Source: Zygnema cylindricum (lineage: Eukaryota; Streptophyta; Zygnematophyceae; Zygnematales; Zygnemataceae). From it: DNA of 64,000 nt. The notes below the pieces were generated by a model. The model was not told where the DNA came from. It saw nothing but the letters and a program-made list of their open reading frames with translations, and searched no databases. The position numbers were made by a program, and so were the translations under genes. Positions 32,936 through 44,530 of the stretch are shown one piece after another. The stretch is from positions 59,906 to 123,905 of the forward strand of contig JBBHKE010002427.1 in NCBI GenBank assembly GCA_037447655.1. Direction: 5' to 3'. Every line of letters starts with the position of its first letter. The first letter of the stretch is position 1.

Positions 32936-35183
32936 TAAGAAGATAGGAAAAAGATTATGGGCTGAGAAAATGAATTGCGCCAATTATCTCAAGAATATAG
33001 TTTTTACTTCGGTAGTCAAAGGACAAACACTGTATGAGAGATAGACCAGCAGAAAACCAAATGTATCACACTTAAAGGTCTTCGATAGTCAAGTGTTGAG
33101 TCTAAATACAGGTCGGTCAAATTGGAAGTTAGATCCCAAAGGAGAACCAAGATACATGTTAGGATATGATGAGGATATAAAAAGGTATAGAGTTTATGAT
33201 CTTAGAAGGGAAGATATAATTATAGTTAAGCACCTAGTAGTTATGGATGAAAGGAAATTTGTAGATCCCTTTAAGTATACAAAATCAATTAAAATCATAT
33301 TTGAATCAAAAAAAATTGATGACTTTGAGCTTCTCAACTATCCATGTTTTGAGAGGATGATAATCTTAGAGGTACAAATCAGACGGAGGAGGAACTAGCT
33401 CTGGAACCTAAAATGACAACCTAGCCTAAGGCACAAGACATGGTGGAAAATAAACCGAAACAAAGAGAACAGGGAGAAATAATCAGAAAGAATCCACGAC
33501 ACTCATCTATTCCAGTGACGGACTTTGAAGGACGAAGGCAAAGCAACAAAAGGCTACAAAAAAAACAAGTTAATAACAAGGTAACCAAACTGTCTCACCT
33601 AGATAAACCTCAAATCTATAGAAAAGAAATGAATTGTCTGGAGAGGAATCGATGGAAAATAACCATTAATGAGAAAATGCCCTCAATTATGGTCGTCGAT
33701 ACTTTAGAGTTTGTGGACTCTCCACCTGACCGAAAAGCCAATCAGGTGTAAGTGGGTATTTAAATTGAAACTTAACCTGGATAACACCATTGAGGGCTAC
33801 AAGGCCCGATTAGTTGCCAAATGATTTACCCAAAATGAGGGAATCGACTACAAGGAAACATTTGCCCTTTGTCTGTATTCTTCTCAGTCTCGTGACTACA
33901 GAAGACATGGAGGTGCACTAGATAGATATTAAGACGGCCTTTTTACATAGAGAACTAGAAGAGGATTTTTATGCATTAACCCGAATGATTCGTGGAGCAA
34001 AGGGAGGAGAGCAAGGTATGCCGATTCAAATCTCTAAATGGATTGAAACAAGCGCCCCGACAATGGAACAAGAAGCTCAATGAGTTTTTTACAGGTTTGG
34101 GATACATTTAGATCAGTTCAGATCACTCAATTTATTTGTTAGAAGATGAAGACATAATCATTTTTAAAGCAATTTATGTTGATGATTTGCTTGCATTGAG
34201 TAAGTCTATCAATAAAATTAATAAACTAAAAATGGATCTAAAAGGTAGATTTGAGATGAAGGATATGGGGGAGGCAATATATATTTTTGGAATTCAAGTA
34301 GAGAGAGATAGCGATAGTTCGATAATCATACTAACTTAGAAGAAGGCCATTGGGAACATGTTGGAAAAATTTGAGATGGAAAAGGCTAATAATTGTACAA
34401 CTTCTATGGAGCTAAAGAAAGGAAATGAGGGGAATGTGGAAGACAGAGTAATAATTTTGGATGACGAATTAGGTCTTGAAGAGCTTAAGTTCATCGAGAT
34501 TATTCCATACAGACAAGTAGTTGGGAGCTTAATTTATTTCATCAATTGTACCAGGCCGGATTTGGTTGCAGCTGTAGGAGTGTTGAGTAGAAGTTTGAAT
34601 GCTCCCACTAAAAGAGATTGTGAGGTAGCTAAAAGAGTCTTTAGATATCTTATAAGAACTAAGGATCTATGGTTGCAATTGGGTGGGACAATATTGATAT
34701 CACCACTAGGAGTGATTTCAGTTATGGGGATGCTCCTACAAGGAGATGTACTTCTGGATATATGTTGTATGTGGGAGATGAGGTTTGCTGGTAGAGCAGC
34801 AAACTGCAAAGGGTTATTGCTGAGTCCACCATAGAGGCTGAGTATATGGCCTCTTGTTTGGCTGTGAAAGAATTGATGTGGGTCAAGTCTTTGCTTGTAG
34901 AGCTTGGACATCTTACAAGTGGTGTTCAGAAAATCTCTTGTGATGATCAAGCCATCTATTGCCATTGTAGCTAATCGCAAACACCACTTCAAAGCCAAAC
35001 ACATGGATATTAGACTAAGTTTTGTTAGAGAGAAAGTAGAGAACAAAATATTAAGTTGAGAGTACAGACCAGATAGTGAGATGGTAGCAAATATGATGAC
35101 CAAACTTTTACCTTCTCCTAAATTAATTTTGTGTAGGGAGAAGTGTGGTCTTAAATTAAAAAGTTACTAGAAAAAAAGGGGAG
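32936..35183 (+). pseudogene. Copia remnant F: integrase end, RT, RNase H
   Basis: Begins in the integrase core end (KKIGKRLWAEKMNCANYLKNIV) and continues with LDPKGEPRYMLGYDEDIKRYRVYDL (33093-33398), a linker and RT start (33440-33751, ERNRWKITINEKM), the RT catalytic block IYVDDLLALSK (34136-34339), the connection GSLIYFINCTRPDLVAAVGVLSRS (34358-34834) and RNase H pieces to about 35160. Stops and frameshifts in every part. It ends with purine tract AAAAAAAGGGGAG and the LTR at 35184. Confidence 0.88.
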
Positions 35184-36197
35184 TGTACAAATTAATGGTT
35201 TCTATTCGGTATTCTCTAGGTCTAATTAGTGTAATATAAAAAAATAACGAAGCAAAGGCAGCCCGCCTCTTACTCCACTTTGAAGTCCCCACACTTGTCC
35301 CAGTCACTGAAGACCAGAGAGGGAGTTAGAGCCATGGCTGCCTAAGCTTCTCAACGAGACAAGGAGCAAATCAGGTCAGACTGACCAAAAGGGGTTGTCG
35401 AAACCAAGATTTGATCGTGGTACCTACTCCCCATTAGAGTAGCCGCTAGCGGTCAGCTTTGTCTAATAGTCCATTCCAGTGTTCAGATATATAGGGTGGG
35501 ATAACTATTTAAACATGTACACTTAGCGAAATTCATTTAACAGATAGAATTAACTGTTTGTAGCATGTATTCCATTGTACGATAAATACCGCATGAAATA
35601 AATGATGCGAATATTCGTTTCAACAGCTTATATTAAAAGCCGATAAGATAAAATGGCCATGGTGCGAGCTCACATCGCGGAATGGCCGTTTTGGCGGCTT
35701 TCAGTTTGCCACTCACCAATTTACACGTGGCGCTACCATATTGGCTCGCCACATTTCTGGAGCGCACCAAAACAAGTCCAGATATGATAGGCTTCCATAT
35801 TTTGGCCATGTCTTGCAGTGACCGTACAGAAAGTACTCCGGTACCAGTAACTTTCTATACCACACATTCATTTGATTGGTGTCGTACTTCAGTATAAAGG
35901 AGTTCAAAGAGGGGATTAGGACTTAGACAATTCTTAGGTAGACGTCTCTCTCTAAGAGAGCATTCGAACAAAAGGTCAACTTTGACCATTGATAACTCAC
36001 TGCTCAAGGGAGCAAATTAAGTGATTCATTTTGCAGCACACTTAGAGAAATCTTGACTTCACAAGGGTGAAATTAGTCGTGTCTACTGTCTATCAGGGCA
36101 ATACTCACTCTTGGTAAAATTCAAAGAGGTAAGGGCTATCGAAGCGGCTTTTTGTGAGCTGCCTACTCAGAGGATCAATCGAGGTTTCAAAGTTGCA
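35184..36197 (+). mobile_element. Copia LTR following F
   Basis: 1014 bp, TGTACAAATT...AAAGTTGCA. It has the antisense tRNA-like segment (about 35395-35470), an ACACGTGGCGC G-box-like site and the GTATAAAGGAG TATA-like site near 35893. What follows (36198) is already mid-Pol of another copia, so it is either F's 3' LTR next to a truncated E or part of a nested insertion. Confidence 0.82.
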
Positions 36198-38505
36198 ATG
36201 TATATTTGGATAGATTGAGGGAAATGAAAAAGCTAGGTGTAGTGGAAGGGATTCATTTCGGGAGTAATAAACTGATGGATGATTGTAGTGAGTGTTTAAA
36301 AGGTATGGCTCACATATTGCCTTTTTTCCAAAATCTGCCACATAAAAAGGGGAAAAGGTGCTAGATCTAGTACACACTAATAATTGGGGACTGTCCAAAG
36401 TACCTTCGGTAGGAGGGAAAAGATATATGCTAACGATAACTGATGACTTGTCTAGATATTCTAGAGTTTACTTCCTCAAAAAAATAGTCTGATGCACCGT
36501 TTTTTTTTTTAATATAAAGCAAGGAGCGAGAAGTTGAATGCAACCTCTTTTAAGAGAGTTCAAAGTGATAATCGGGGGGAGTACACATCTTTTTAGTTTG
36601 AGGATTTCTTGAGAGATGGGGGAGTACAACATCAAAAGGTTATCCTTGATAATCCAGAACAAAATAGTAAGCTAAAAGACTAAATATAACTCTATGTGAT
36701 AGTGCCGAAAATATGCTAACGGATAAGAAGATAGGAAAACGCTTCTGGGCTAAAGTTATAAAGTGTGCAAATTACCTCAAGAATATAGTTCTAACGTCAG
36801 CTATAAAAGGAAAAACACCTTATGAGAGTTGGTTGGGAGGAAGCTTGATGTATCTCATCTAAAAGTATTTGGGAGTCAAGTGTATAGTTTGAATCTTGAC
36901 CGAAAGGATTCGAAACTAGATGCTAAGGGAAAGCCACGATATCTAGTGGGATATGATGAGGATGTCTACGGATACCAAGTCTATGATCTTGAGAAGAACG
37001 ATATCATAATGGTTAAGCATCTAGTTGTCATGGATGAAAGAAATTGATATATCCCTTCAAATACTCTAAGAGAATCAGAATTAGATTTGACTCAGAGAGT
37101 GAGGAAGGTTAGATTTTCCTGAAAGGAATGTCACTCATCAGATTCTTGTAGATTAGGAAGAAACTCAGACTGAGGAGGAGTCTTTGATGAGTGTGCAAGC
37201 TCCGGTACTGGTACATTCCGACTGGTACATTCCGAGGACATACAGGGAGAGGAAGAGGAGCCAGGAGTCTTTGATGAGTGTGCAAGCTCCGGTACTGGTA
37301 CACTGGTACATTCCGAGGACATACAGGGAGAGGAAGAGGAGCCAGTTCCTATGGATAGGGGAGCAGATAAAACAGTTCAGAAAAACCCGAGATTACCCTC
37401 TATTATAGCTTTTGAATTTGAGGGAGGACGAACAAGAAGCAAGAGGCAACAAGAAAAACGGGCAGCTCACAAGGTAATAAGATGTCACATCTTGATGAGC
37501 CTCACATTTACTTTGAGGTAGTGAATAGTCCTAAAAAGGACAGATGGATTAGGGCCATTAATGATGAGATGGCTTCCATTATAGAAGCCAATACATGGGA
37601 GTTAGTGGACTTTTTTTCAAACAAAAAGCCGATTTGGTGCAAATAGGTGTTTAAGCTCAAACTGAACCCAAATTATACCTTTGAGAGGTACAAAGCTAGA
37701 TTGGTAGCAAAGGGTTTTACTCAAAAGGAGGGGATTGACTATAAAGAGACCTTAGCGCCGTTTGTATGCTTTCCCTCGGTAAGGATTCTCCTTCTTCTAG
37801 TGGCAACGGAAGACATTGAGATCCATCAGATAGACAAAGACATTCAGATCCATCAGATAGACATTAAAACTGATTTCCTCGATAGTGAGTTGGAGGAAAA
37901 TATTTTTATGAAACAGCTAGAAGGCTTTGTGGAGGAAGGAGAAAAAAGTAAAATTTGTACACTTATTAAGTCTTAGTATGGATTAGAACAAGCTCCTAAG
38001 CAACAGAACAACAAACAAGATGAATTCCTAACCAATCTAGGATATGTCAAAACGAGTTATTACCACTCTATTTACATGTTTGAGGATGAGGAGGGGGTCA
38101 TTTTTATTGCCATCAATGTAGATGATTTGCTGGTATTGAGTAAGTCCATGGAAAAGATTAACAAGTTAAAGAAATATTTGAGAAGCATATTTGACACGAA
38201 AGATTTAGCGGGGGCAAGATATATCTTAGGAATTCTGATGATATAAGTTAGAGGGAAAAGAGTACAAGATTAACTCACAAAGAGGCATTTGGAAATATGT
38301 TAGAATTTTTTTGGATAGATAAGGCAAACAGTTATACCACTCCCATGGAGAAAGTAAGTGATGGAAGTGAAGAAGGAGGTGTGATCATTGTTGATGAAGA
38401 AATGAGCCCAGAAGAGATACAGTTTATGAAGTCAATTACTTAAAGAAAGGTCGTAGGAAGTCTAATACATTTGATGAATTGTACCATGCTAGACATAGTT
38501 GCAAC
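36198..38505 (+). pseudogene. Copia remnant E: integrase and RT
   Basis: Starts with LREMKKLGVVEGIHFG and CSECLKGMAH (pre-integrase zinc block), then TDDLSRYSRVYFLK, LDAKGKPRYLVGYDEDVYGYQVYDLEKNDIIMVKHLVVMDER (36829-37047), RT with [36 protein letters not shown] (37647-37976) and NVDDLLVLSKS near 38115 (Tyr of YVDD changed). It breaks off at VATV when element D is inserted (38506) and resumes at 41156. Many stops. Confidence 0.86.
37176..37346. repeat. Tandem duplication in the integrase-RT linker of E
   Basis: Two copies of about 86 bp (TCTTTGATGAGTGTGCAAGC ... GAGGAAGAGGAGCCAG); the first also holds a short repeat of CTGGTACATTCCGA. A separate 27-bp duplication (ATCCATCAGATAGACA) lies at about 37812-37866 in RT. 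Confidence 0.9.
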
Positions 38506-39076
38506 TGTTGTTTTGAAAAGTTTGTTTCGTGCGTACGCGACATTTCGTGCGCTATGGAATTTAATGTGGAGGTTTGAATGGATTCATGGATTGGGGGAGC
38601 GAACGAACGGATATAACTAAAGTGATGTAAAAGACTCACTGAGTGGCGGGTACAAGCTTTGACAAATGGACGGCGGATCGCGAAGCGATCCGATGTGGAA
38701 TAAACGAAATATTGAAACAGGTACCGCTGGTACGGCGCAGTTGCGACGCAGACAGGACAACGCAACTGCGGTTATTTTGGAGGAATATGCGCCGCCGGTA
38801 CGGAGCTGCTGCGACGCAGATGAATCAACGCAGCTGCGGTTACCTTAATATGATCGGCACGGACAAAGCAGCTGACGTAGCTGCTGATAATGTAACTAGT
38901 ATAGATTTTGAGTAATGATATTTATTTAGTGGTTACTTAGTGGTAGCTTCGTTTTTGACATACGAAGATTATGGAGATGTCGGTGTAAATATTATGTACA
39001 ACAAAGGTTTGTCTTTTTGCTAATTAGTTATTAGTGTAGAGTTCTTCGATCTGACATACCTCGAACTATTCGGGCA
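38506..39076 (+). mobile_element. Left LTR copy of D (3'-truncated)
   Basis: Nearly identical to 40042-40618 up to ACTATTCGGG, then diverges. It includes two GC-rich hairpins at 38737-38769 and 38805-38837 and the CGGATCGCGAAGCGATCCG palindrome. Confidence 0.85.
38737..38837. repeat. Twin GC-rich hairpins in the D LTR
   Basis: GCAGTTGCG/CGCAACTGC with a 15-nt loop (38737-38769) and GCTGCTGCG/CGCAGCTGC with one mismatch (38805-38837). The two halves are diverged copies of one unit that includes CCGGTACGG. The same pair lies in the right LTR at about 40273-40373. Confidence 0.85.
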
Positions 39077-39276
39077 TGCCACGCTATATAAAATCAATAA
39101 AATAATACAGTATGTTATAAAGTACTATTGTATGCATACTATATATTTTTTAAGTTATCGTCGATATGGAATTTGTTGGTCCCAGACCGATATATCGGAA
39201 TCTCTGACCGTTCAATAACCGATAACTATTGGTATCGGTGTTATCACGATAAGTTTTTTACCGATACACAACACTA

Positions 39277-39406
39277 CAAATTAGCATTAACGCCGAAATT
39301 AGAATACACCTTTTTAAAAAAAAAAATCAAATTCTTAATTAGCATCAAGTACGGTAAATTTTCTTCAACACTATTTAAAACTTGACACTAATAACGATTC
39401 GCGGTG
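39277..39406. mobile_element. Short MITE of the CACCG family inside D
   Basis: The right end is the inverse of CACCGCGAATCGTTATTAG followed by TA; the left end (CAAATTAGCATTAACGCCG after TA) is diverged. About 130 bp. Confidence 0.5.
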
Positions 39407-39623
39407 TACTGTACTGAACCTTGCGTTTTTTGCGCTACGGACAACGTGTGGGACTTTTACTCTCGACGTTCACACTCATTTCATTTTATGAACGCGCCGC
39501 GCCGGGCGCACTTCCTGCGTATAAATATGTTTAGGGTTTCTTCTCATTCGTGTTTTTTTTTATAAAAAAAAAAACACAACCAATAACCCTATGACCCTAA
39601 AATCGCAAGGTACCCGAGCAGTA

Positions 39624-39800
39624 CACCGTGAATCGTTATTAGCCTTATGTACGCTATATCGGCACCCCAAAAATTTGACATTGATACCCGAAATACAATG
39701 ATTGAATCTAATTTATCTTTGACATTAATTACGGTTCTAGTAAAATAACGTCAATGGAATGACCGTACTGTATTCATAAATAGTGTGGTGTACAGAAATT
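39624..39800. repeat. MITE left end inside D, right end not found
   Basis: CACCGTGAATCGTTATTAGCC plus the following TTATGTACGCTATAT repeats the MITE at 7348. The AATAGTGTGGTGTAC block near 39780 is typical of the long class. No inverse terminus before 40042. The end coordinate is approximate. Confidence 0.5.
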
Positions 39801-40041
39801 GTTTGTTCGTACAGCAGTGTACTTCGTTACCGACATCCGTACGGAAATACTGGTTAACTTATGTCGGTCGCATACAGAGCTGCGCTTAGAAAAATAGCGG
39901 AATCCAGTTTCCAAAATAGACGTTCGCATACATTTAGAAATTCGTTTTTGTGTGTATCAGTGTGAACTGATAACGTGTACACGTGCTAAAAACTGCCCAT
40001 GTTACATGTACCCAGTGTTGCACACTTACACATGTTGATAG

Positions 40042-41150
40042 TGTTATTTTGAAAAGTTTGTTTCGTGCGTACGCGACATTTCGTGCGGTATGGAATTTAA
40101 TGTGGAGGTTTGAATGGATTCATGGATTGGGGGAGCGAACGAACGGATATAACTAAAGTGATGTAAAAGACTCACTGAGTGGCGGGTACAAGCATTGACA
40201 AATGGACGGCGGATCGCGAAGCGATCCGATGTGGAATAAACGAAATATTGAAACAGGTACCGCCGGTACGGCGCAGTTGCGACGCAGACAGGACAACGCA
40301 ACTGCGGTTATTTTGGAGGAATATGCGCCGCCGGTACGGAGCTGCTGCGACGCAGATGAATCAACGCAGCTGCGGTTACCTTAATATGATCGGCACGGAC
40401 AAAGCAGCTGACGTAGCTGCTGATAATGTAACTAGTATAGATTTTGAGTAATGATATTTATTTAGTGGTTACTTAGTGGTAGCTTGGTTTTTGACATACG
40501 AAGATTATGGAGATGTCGGTGTAAATATTATGTACAACAAAGGTTTGTCTTTTTGCTAATTAGTTATTAGTGTAGAGTTCTTCGATCTGACATACCTCGA
40601 ACTATTCGGGTATACTTACAATAGTTTAGGTAGATGGTAGATACCGTACGGTTGGTATGCCGCCGTACATTCAGTAGTGAACTCTCTGAGTATAACTTGT
40701 AGGACTTAGAATATTTTGAGTATCGCAGTCAAGTTAATCAAAGTAATGGCCGACTGTTTTCTGCATCTTTGACCTGTTGGTGTGATCACTCTGATTGATG
40801 CTTTCATGTGAAACTTTGTGGAGTTATTCTATGATATAGAATCTATATGTGTGTGAAGTTTCATTGTATTCCAGTATCTCTGTAAGATTCTGTGAACAGT
40901 CTAAGTGGTTAGTTTGTGAAGCTGTCAGCTATTTTTGGGAAACTCTGGAGCTTATATCTTCTAGATGCCTTGGTGGATTTTGCTGTAACTTTGGGAGTTT
41001 ACAATATATATGATATACTACATATTGGTGCAGTTTGAGGTGACTTTGTGTACTGTAGAGTAATCTGTGTCGTCTGAAATACAGCTGTTTAAGGGGTAGT
41101 CTGTGGGGCTTCCAAGTGTAGTCCATGGCTGAAATAGGCTATAGACAACA
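40042..41150 (+). mobile_element. Right (3') LTR of D
   Basis: 1109 bp, TGTTATTTTG...GACAACA. Its last 26 bases (ATG at 41125) read MAEIGYRQQ, and the same place in the copy at 32909 reads MAENGYGQQ, like the beginning of a Gag. GGGTAGTCTGTGG and GCTTCC precede it in both copies. Confidence 0.8.
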
Positions 41151-41155
41151 GCAAC

Positions 41156-41752
41156 AGTTGGGATCCTCAGTAGTAGCCTTAATGATCCTAAAAAGAAAGA
41201 TTAGGAGGCAGCCATGAGATATCAGATAGGAACAAGAGATCTTTGATTGCACTTGAGAGGGGAGAATAATGACTCCCCATTTGGAGTGATGTCACCTATA
41301 GGGATGCTCCTATGAGAAGGTGTACGTCTGGATATGTTTTGTATGTTAGGAATGGTGCTTGTTATTGGAGTAGTAAGCAATAAAAGGTGGTTGCTCTGTC
41401 CCCTATAGAGGCTAAGAATATGGCCTCTTGTTGTGCTATCAAAGAGCTAATATGGGTGAGGTCTCTTTCTCAAGAACTTAGGTTCATGAAGGTTGGAGTT
41501 TATAAAGTGTTTTGTGATAATCAAGCTGCCATTGCAATTGCAACTAATTCAAAACACCATTTCAAAGACATATGGATATAAGGCTGAGCTTTTGAGAGAA
41601 AAGGTTGACGACAATATTGTGAGTTTAGAGTATAAACCAGATAGGGAAATGGTGGTAGATATGATAACATATCGTATCCCATCTCCTAAACTAAAAATTT
41701 GTTAAGGAACATTGTGGACTTAAAGAAAATAGTGACTAGTAAATAAGGTGAG
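41156..41752 (+). pseudogene. Copia E RNase H, continued after the D insertion
   Basis: Frames resembling CCYWSSKQ-K, PIEAKNMASCCAIKELIWVRSLSQELRFM and KVFCDNQAAIAIATNSKHHFK (41387-41581), then DREMVVDMIT...PSPKLKIC (41493-41705), are the end of copia Pol with shifts. The LTR follows directly after AAATAAGGTGAG. Confidence 0.85.
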
Positions 41753-42805
41753 TGTAGAAATCTGAGATTTCTATTTTGTATTTTCTAGGTCAAGATGTAG
41801 CAAAATAAAAAGGTATCATTGGGCAGTAGGGCTTTACCTTTCCTCTCTCCAGTCCCCATATATGTTGTTGTCACTGAAGACTGGTGAGAGAGAGATAGAG
41901 TCGTGAAGACCGGTGAGAGAGAGATACAGCCGTGGCTGCGTGAGCAACCAGAAAAAGATAGGGGGGTATGCCTTTTGCAAAAAATTGACAGACCCAGGAT
42001 TTTATCCTAGTCCTTACAAACTGTCGGACTAGCCGGCTATCTTTTCCTATAGTCTAATACGTGTGTCAGCCTATATAAGGTTTGATAGCTATATAAACAG
42101 GAACTAGTGGATTAAGTCGATTTACGAAATTGTGGCAATGTAACATAGATTTAAATAGGGATTATGGAGCCGAACGAATACTCGAATGGACCGCACGAAA
42201 TTAAGTGGTGCGGACACTTAATTTCGAGAGCACGAATCAAAAGCCGATTAGCATCAGACGACTCCCATCGGGGCCGCAATAGCGAAATGGTCGCTTTCCC
42301 AATTTTGCGCTCGTCACGTCACCAAACGGCACGTGGCGCCCTGTTAGTGGTTTGTAGAATTCACGGGAAACACGGAAAAGAGTTTAGAGGTGACAAGCGT
42401 CCCCTCCATGGCCATATCATATAGTGGTCGTACAGGAAGTACATCGACTGTAGTAGCTTCCTAAACTGTACAGTCACTTGATTGGTTCCGTACTTCATTA
42501 CTAGGGGGTTTAGAGAGAGGTTTAGGACTTAAAGATTTTGGGCAGGTAGCCGCTACTCTCCCAAAGAGATTGTATAAAAATTGGCATCTTTGCCACATGA
42601 TAACTAATCGACTAGTCTGGCGTTTTCAGTAACTCCTTTTCCATTCGGCTTAGGGGAGTCCACCTTTCAGAAGGGATGAAGGTAGTCAGTGTTATTGTCT
42701 ACCAAGGTGGCAGTTGTTCTAAGGGGAAGGGAGGCACTTTAAGTTATCTTAGAGGCTTCAAGTAAGGTGCATATTGTGTGTACCAATGGAGGTCAAATAA
42801 TTGCA
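41753..42805 (+). mobile_element. 3' LTR of copia E
   Basis: 1053 bp, TGTAGAAATC...ATAATTGCA. It has the antisense tRNA-like segment at about 41978-42060, GGCACGTGGCGCC near 42330, and a TATA-like TTGTATAAAAATTGG at about 42580. A 30-bp duplication (GACTGGTGAGAGAGAGATA) is at 41880-41935. Confidence 0.83.
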
Positions 42806-43500
42806 ATTTTTTGTTCTCGTTTCGATCCACGGGCACGTGAAACCAACTTATTAAAGTACTTCATCGAAAAATCACTTCATGAGATGATTCCAGTATAAGT
42901 ATCAATAAAAACATAATTGAAAACACGTCCACGCACGCGCCACACAAGTGGAAAAGTTTTAGCATGAAGAAGAGTACTCGTTATTTTTTTCCTTAACCGT
43001 CACGCGCATGTACGTAAAAAAATTGCACAAGTTTTCGACCTTAACTTTCATTCATGGGTCCTTTGTATAAGTTTACGACATCGTCGCCTCTCCCTCTCCT
43101 TTTCACACTATCGATTTTCTCTTACACGTTTTTGAAAAAAACAAGACAATACTGATATAAAATGAAAGTGCTTTGAAAAATGGTTTATTTTATTTCATTT
43201 TGACATATTTAGATGGCAAGTCGAGTGAGAAACATTGCAAAAACGAAATCAGGAAGAAGAGTTATTAAATTAGTGACGTTGACATTGTCACAAGTGATCA
43301 TAAAATAACAATATCATAAAGCCCAAAACGTTTACAGTGTCATAAAAATCGACGTCTACAACAATTGTTGATTTTTTTTAAGTCACCAATCGTCTTAACT
43401 TTTGTAGTCATCTTTGGTTGCCACAACTTCAGTCCACGTCTTCAACAGTAACATGTCAAAGTTTCAATTTAATTTTCACACATTGAAGCCCCTTACTTGG
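42806..43500 (-). repeat. Dispersed repeat, inverse relative of 9190-9780
   Basis: The stretch near 43205-43345 matches 9190-9340 in inverse orientation, and the imperfect palindrome ATCACTTCATGAGATGAT lies near 42870-42890. Non-coding. Ends were not defined. Confidence 0.45.
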
Positions 43501-43619
43501 TTAGTTGAGCTCAGGTGGCATCTATCGTTGGTTTGAGATTTGTGGTGGACGATACTCCTAGCTTCGCCCATGCGATCTCTACTCTGGATGAAGGCTCGTT
43601 CTATTTTCAACAATAATTT

Positions 43620-44530
43620 TTGTTCACCCTTTTGCATCTACTAGCCGAGGCCGAAAATGTTATTCCGTGTCATACTCAGATGCAACAATATATCACCGAT
43701 AAGGCAACCGTCGGCGATTTGAAAAGCCTCCTTGAGGCGTTGCCTACAACCGACATGCAAGCTCAACTTCACTCTTGTTCAAGACCAGGTGAGGGGGTTT
43801 GGCTCATCACAAACTTTTAATGCACTACGCTTATCTTGTCAACAATATTCTTTTGCACTCCGTTTAAGTCTCAATTTGCCACACCCCTCTCTCTTCAAAA
43901 AGTTACGTTGTTGTGGCCAAAATATCAATGAGCAAGGCGTCCATTTGCGTTTTTTCACACGATGGGGAGTGCACAACGACACACAATACGGTTGGAGATT
44001 GCTTTAGTGGGTGGTGACGTAAGATATATAGTGAAACATGAGGTTTCGTACATCCGTATGTCACGCTCTCAATTTATGGGTGTACGCGACTTTTGGATCT
44101 CATGATTCTGCAAGGCATACAGATAGCATTAGGAGATGTAGTTCTGATCAATTTATGGAATCCCATGTTTCCACGCGTGCGGCATTTCATACAGGCCTTG
44201 CATCTCGCGATGCACTAGCCTCTGAATAATACGATTACGCTCACCAAGAACCAAGCGACAATTTCATACCAATTATTGTGAATATATTTTGGACCTTCGA
44301 CTCGTTGTCGACAGCTTTATCCGTGATTGGGCTCGTCGGTCTTTTGAAGTTAGGGGACTTGGTACCCTTTCCCCAACGCTGATGTCTATTTTTTATACCA
44401 ACGGATCACTATCGTGCTTCAATTGTCTTAAGCATCGACTCTTATTTGACAAAGCATAGTTGTGGACTCGGAGATTCACCTCCGCGCCACTTGGTGCACA
44501 TTAATGATATTTGTCGTTCTGACCTTTAGT
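43620..44530 (+). pseudogene. Non-LTR-type RT-associated C-terminal domain, degenerate (tentative)
   Basis: 43732-44007 reads ALRLSCQQYSFALRLSLNLPHP, then RCCGQNINEQGVHLRFFTRWGVHNDTQ. This resembles the Leu/Arg-rich block plus C-x-CG...D-x-x-G-x-H...C...R-HN zinc-knuckle-like motif found after the RT of some non-LTR retroelement polyproteins, with a Cys of the motif replaced by Phe or lost. Downstream, TRAAFHTGLASRDALASE (ends 44227) and further fragments to about 44530 look like its continuation with stops. No RT palm motif is seen in the window. The family is inferred from pattern alone. Confidence 0.4.

Larger units (their letters stand above)
38506..41150 (+). mobile_element. Element D: LTR retroelement inserted in copia E
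   Basis: The target duplication GCAAC lies at 38501-38505 and 41151-41155, and E's coding sequence continues across (VATV|G-LS). It starts TGTTGTTTTGAAAAG and ends GACAACA. It contains two direct copies of about 575 bp (38506-39076 and 40042-40618) that differ at only a few positions, but no coding sequence, so it is a non-autonomous or internally deleted element. The right copy continues as a full LTR to 41150. Confidence 0.82.

Noticed and set aside
38509-41153. Alternative ends for D with duplication ACTGT/ACAGT
   Set aside because: The ends 38506-41150 give an exact GCAAC duplication and fit the start of both LTR copies better.
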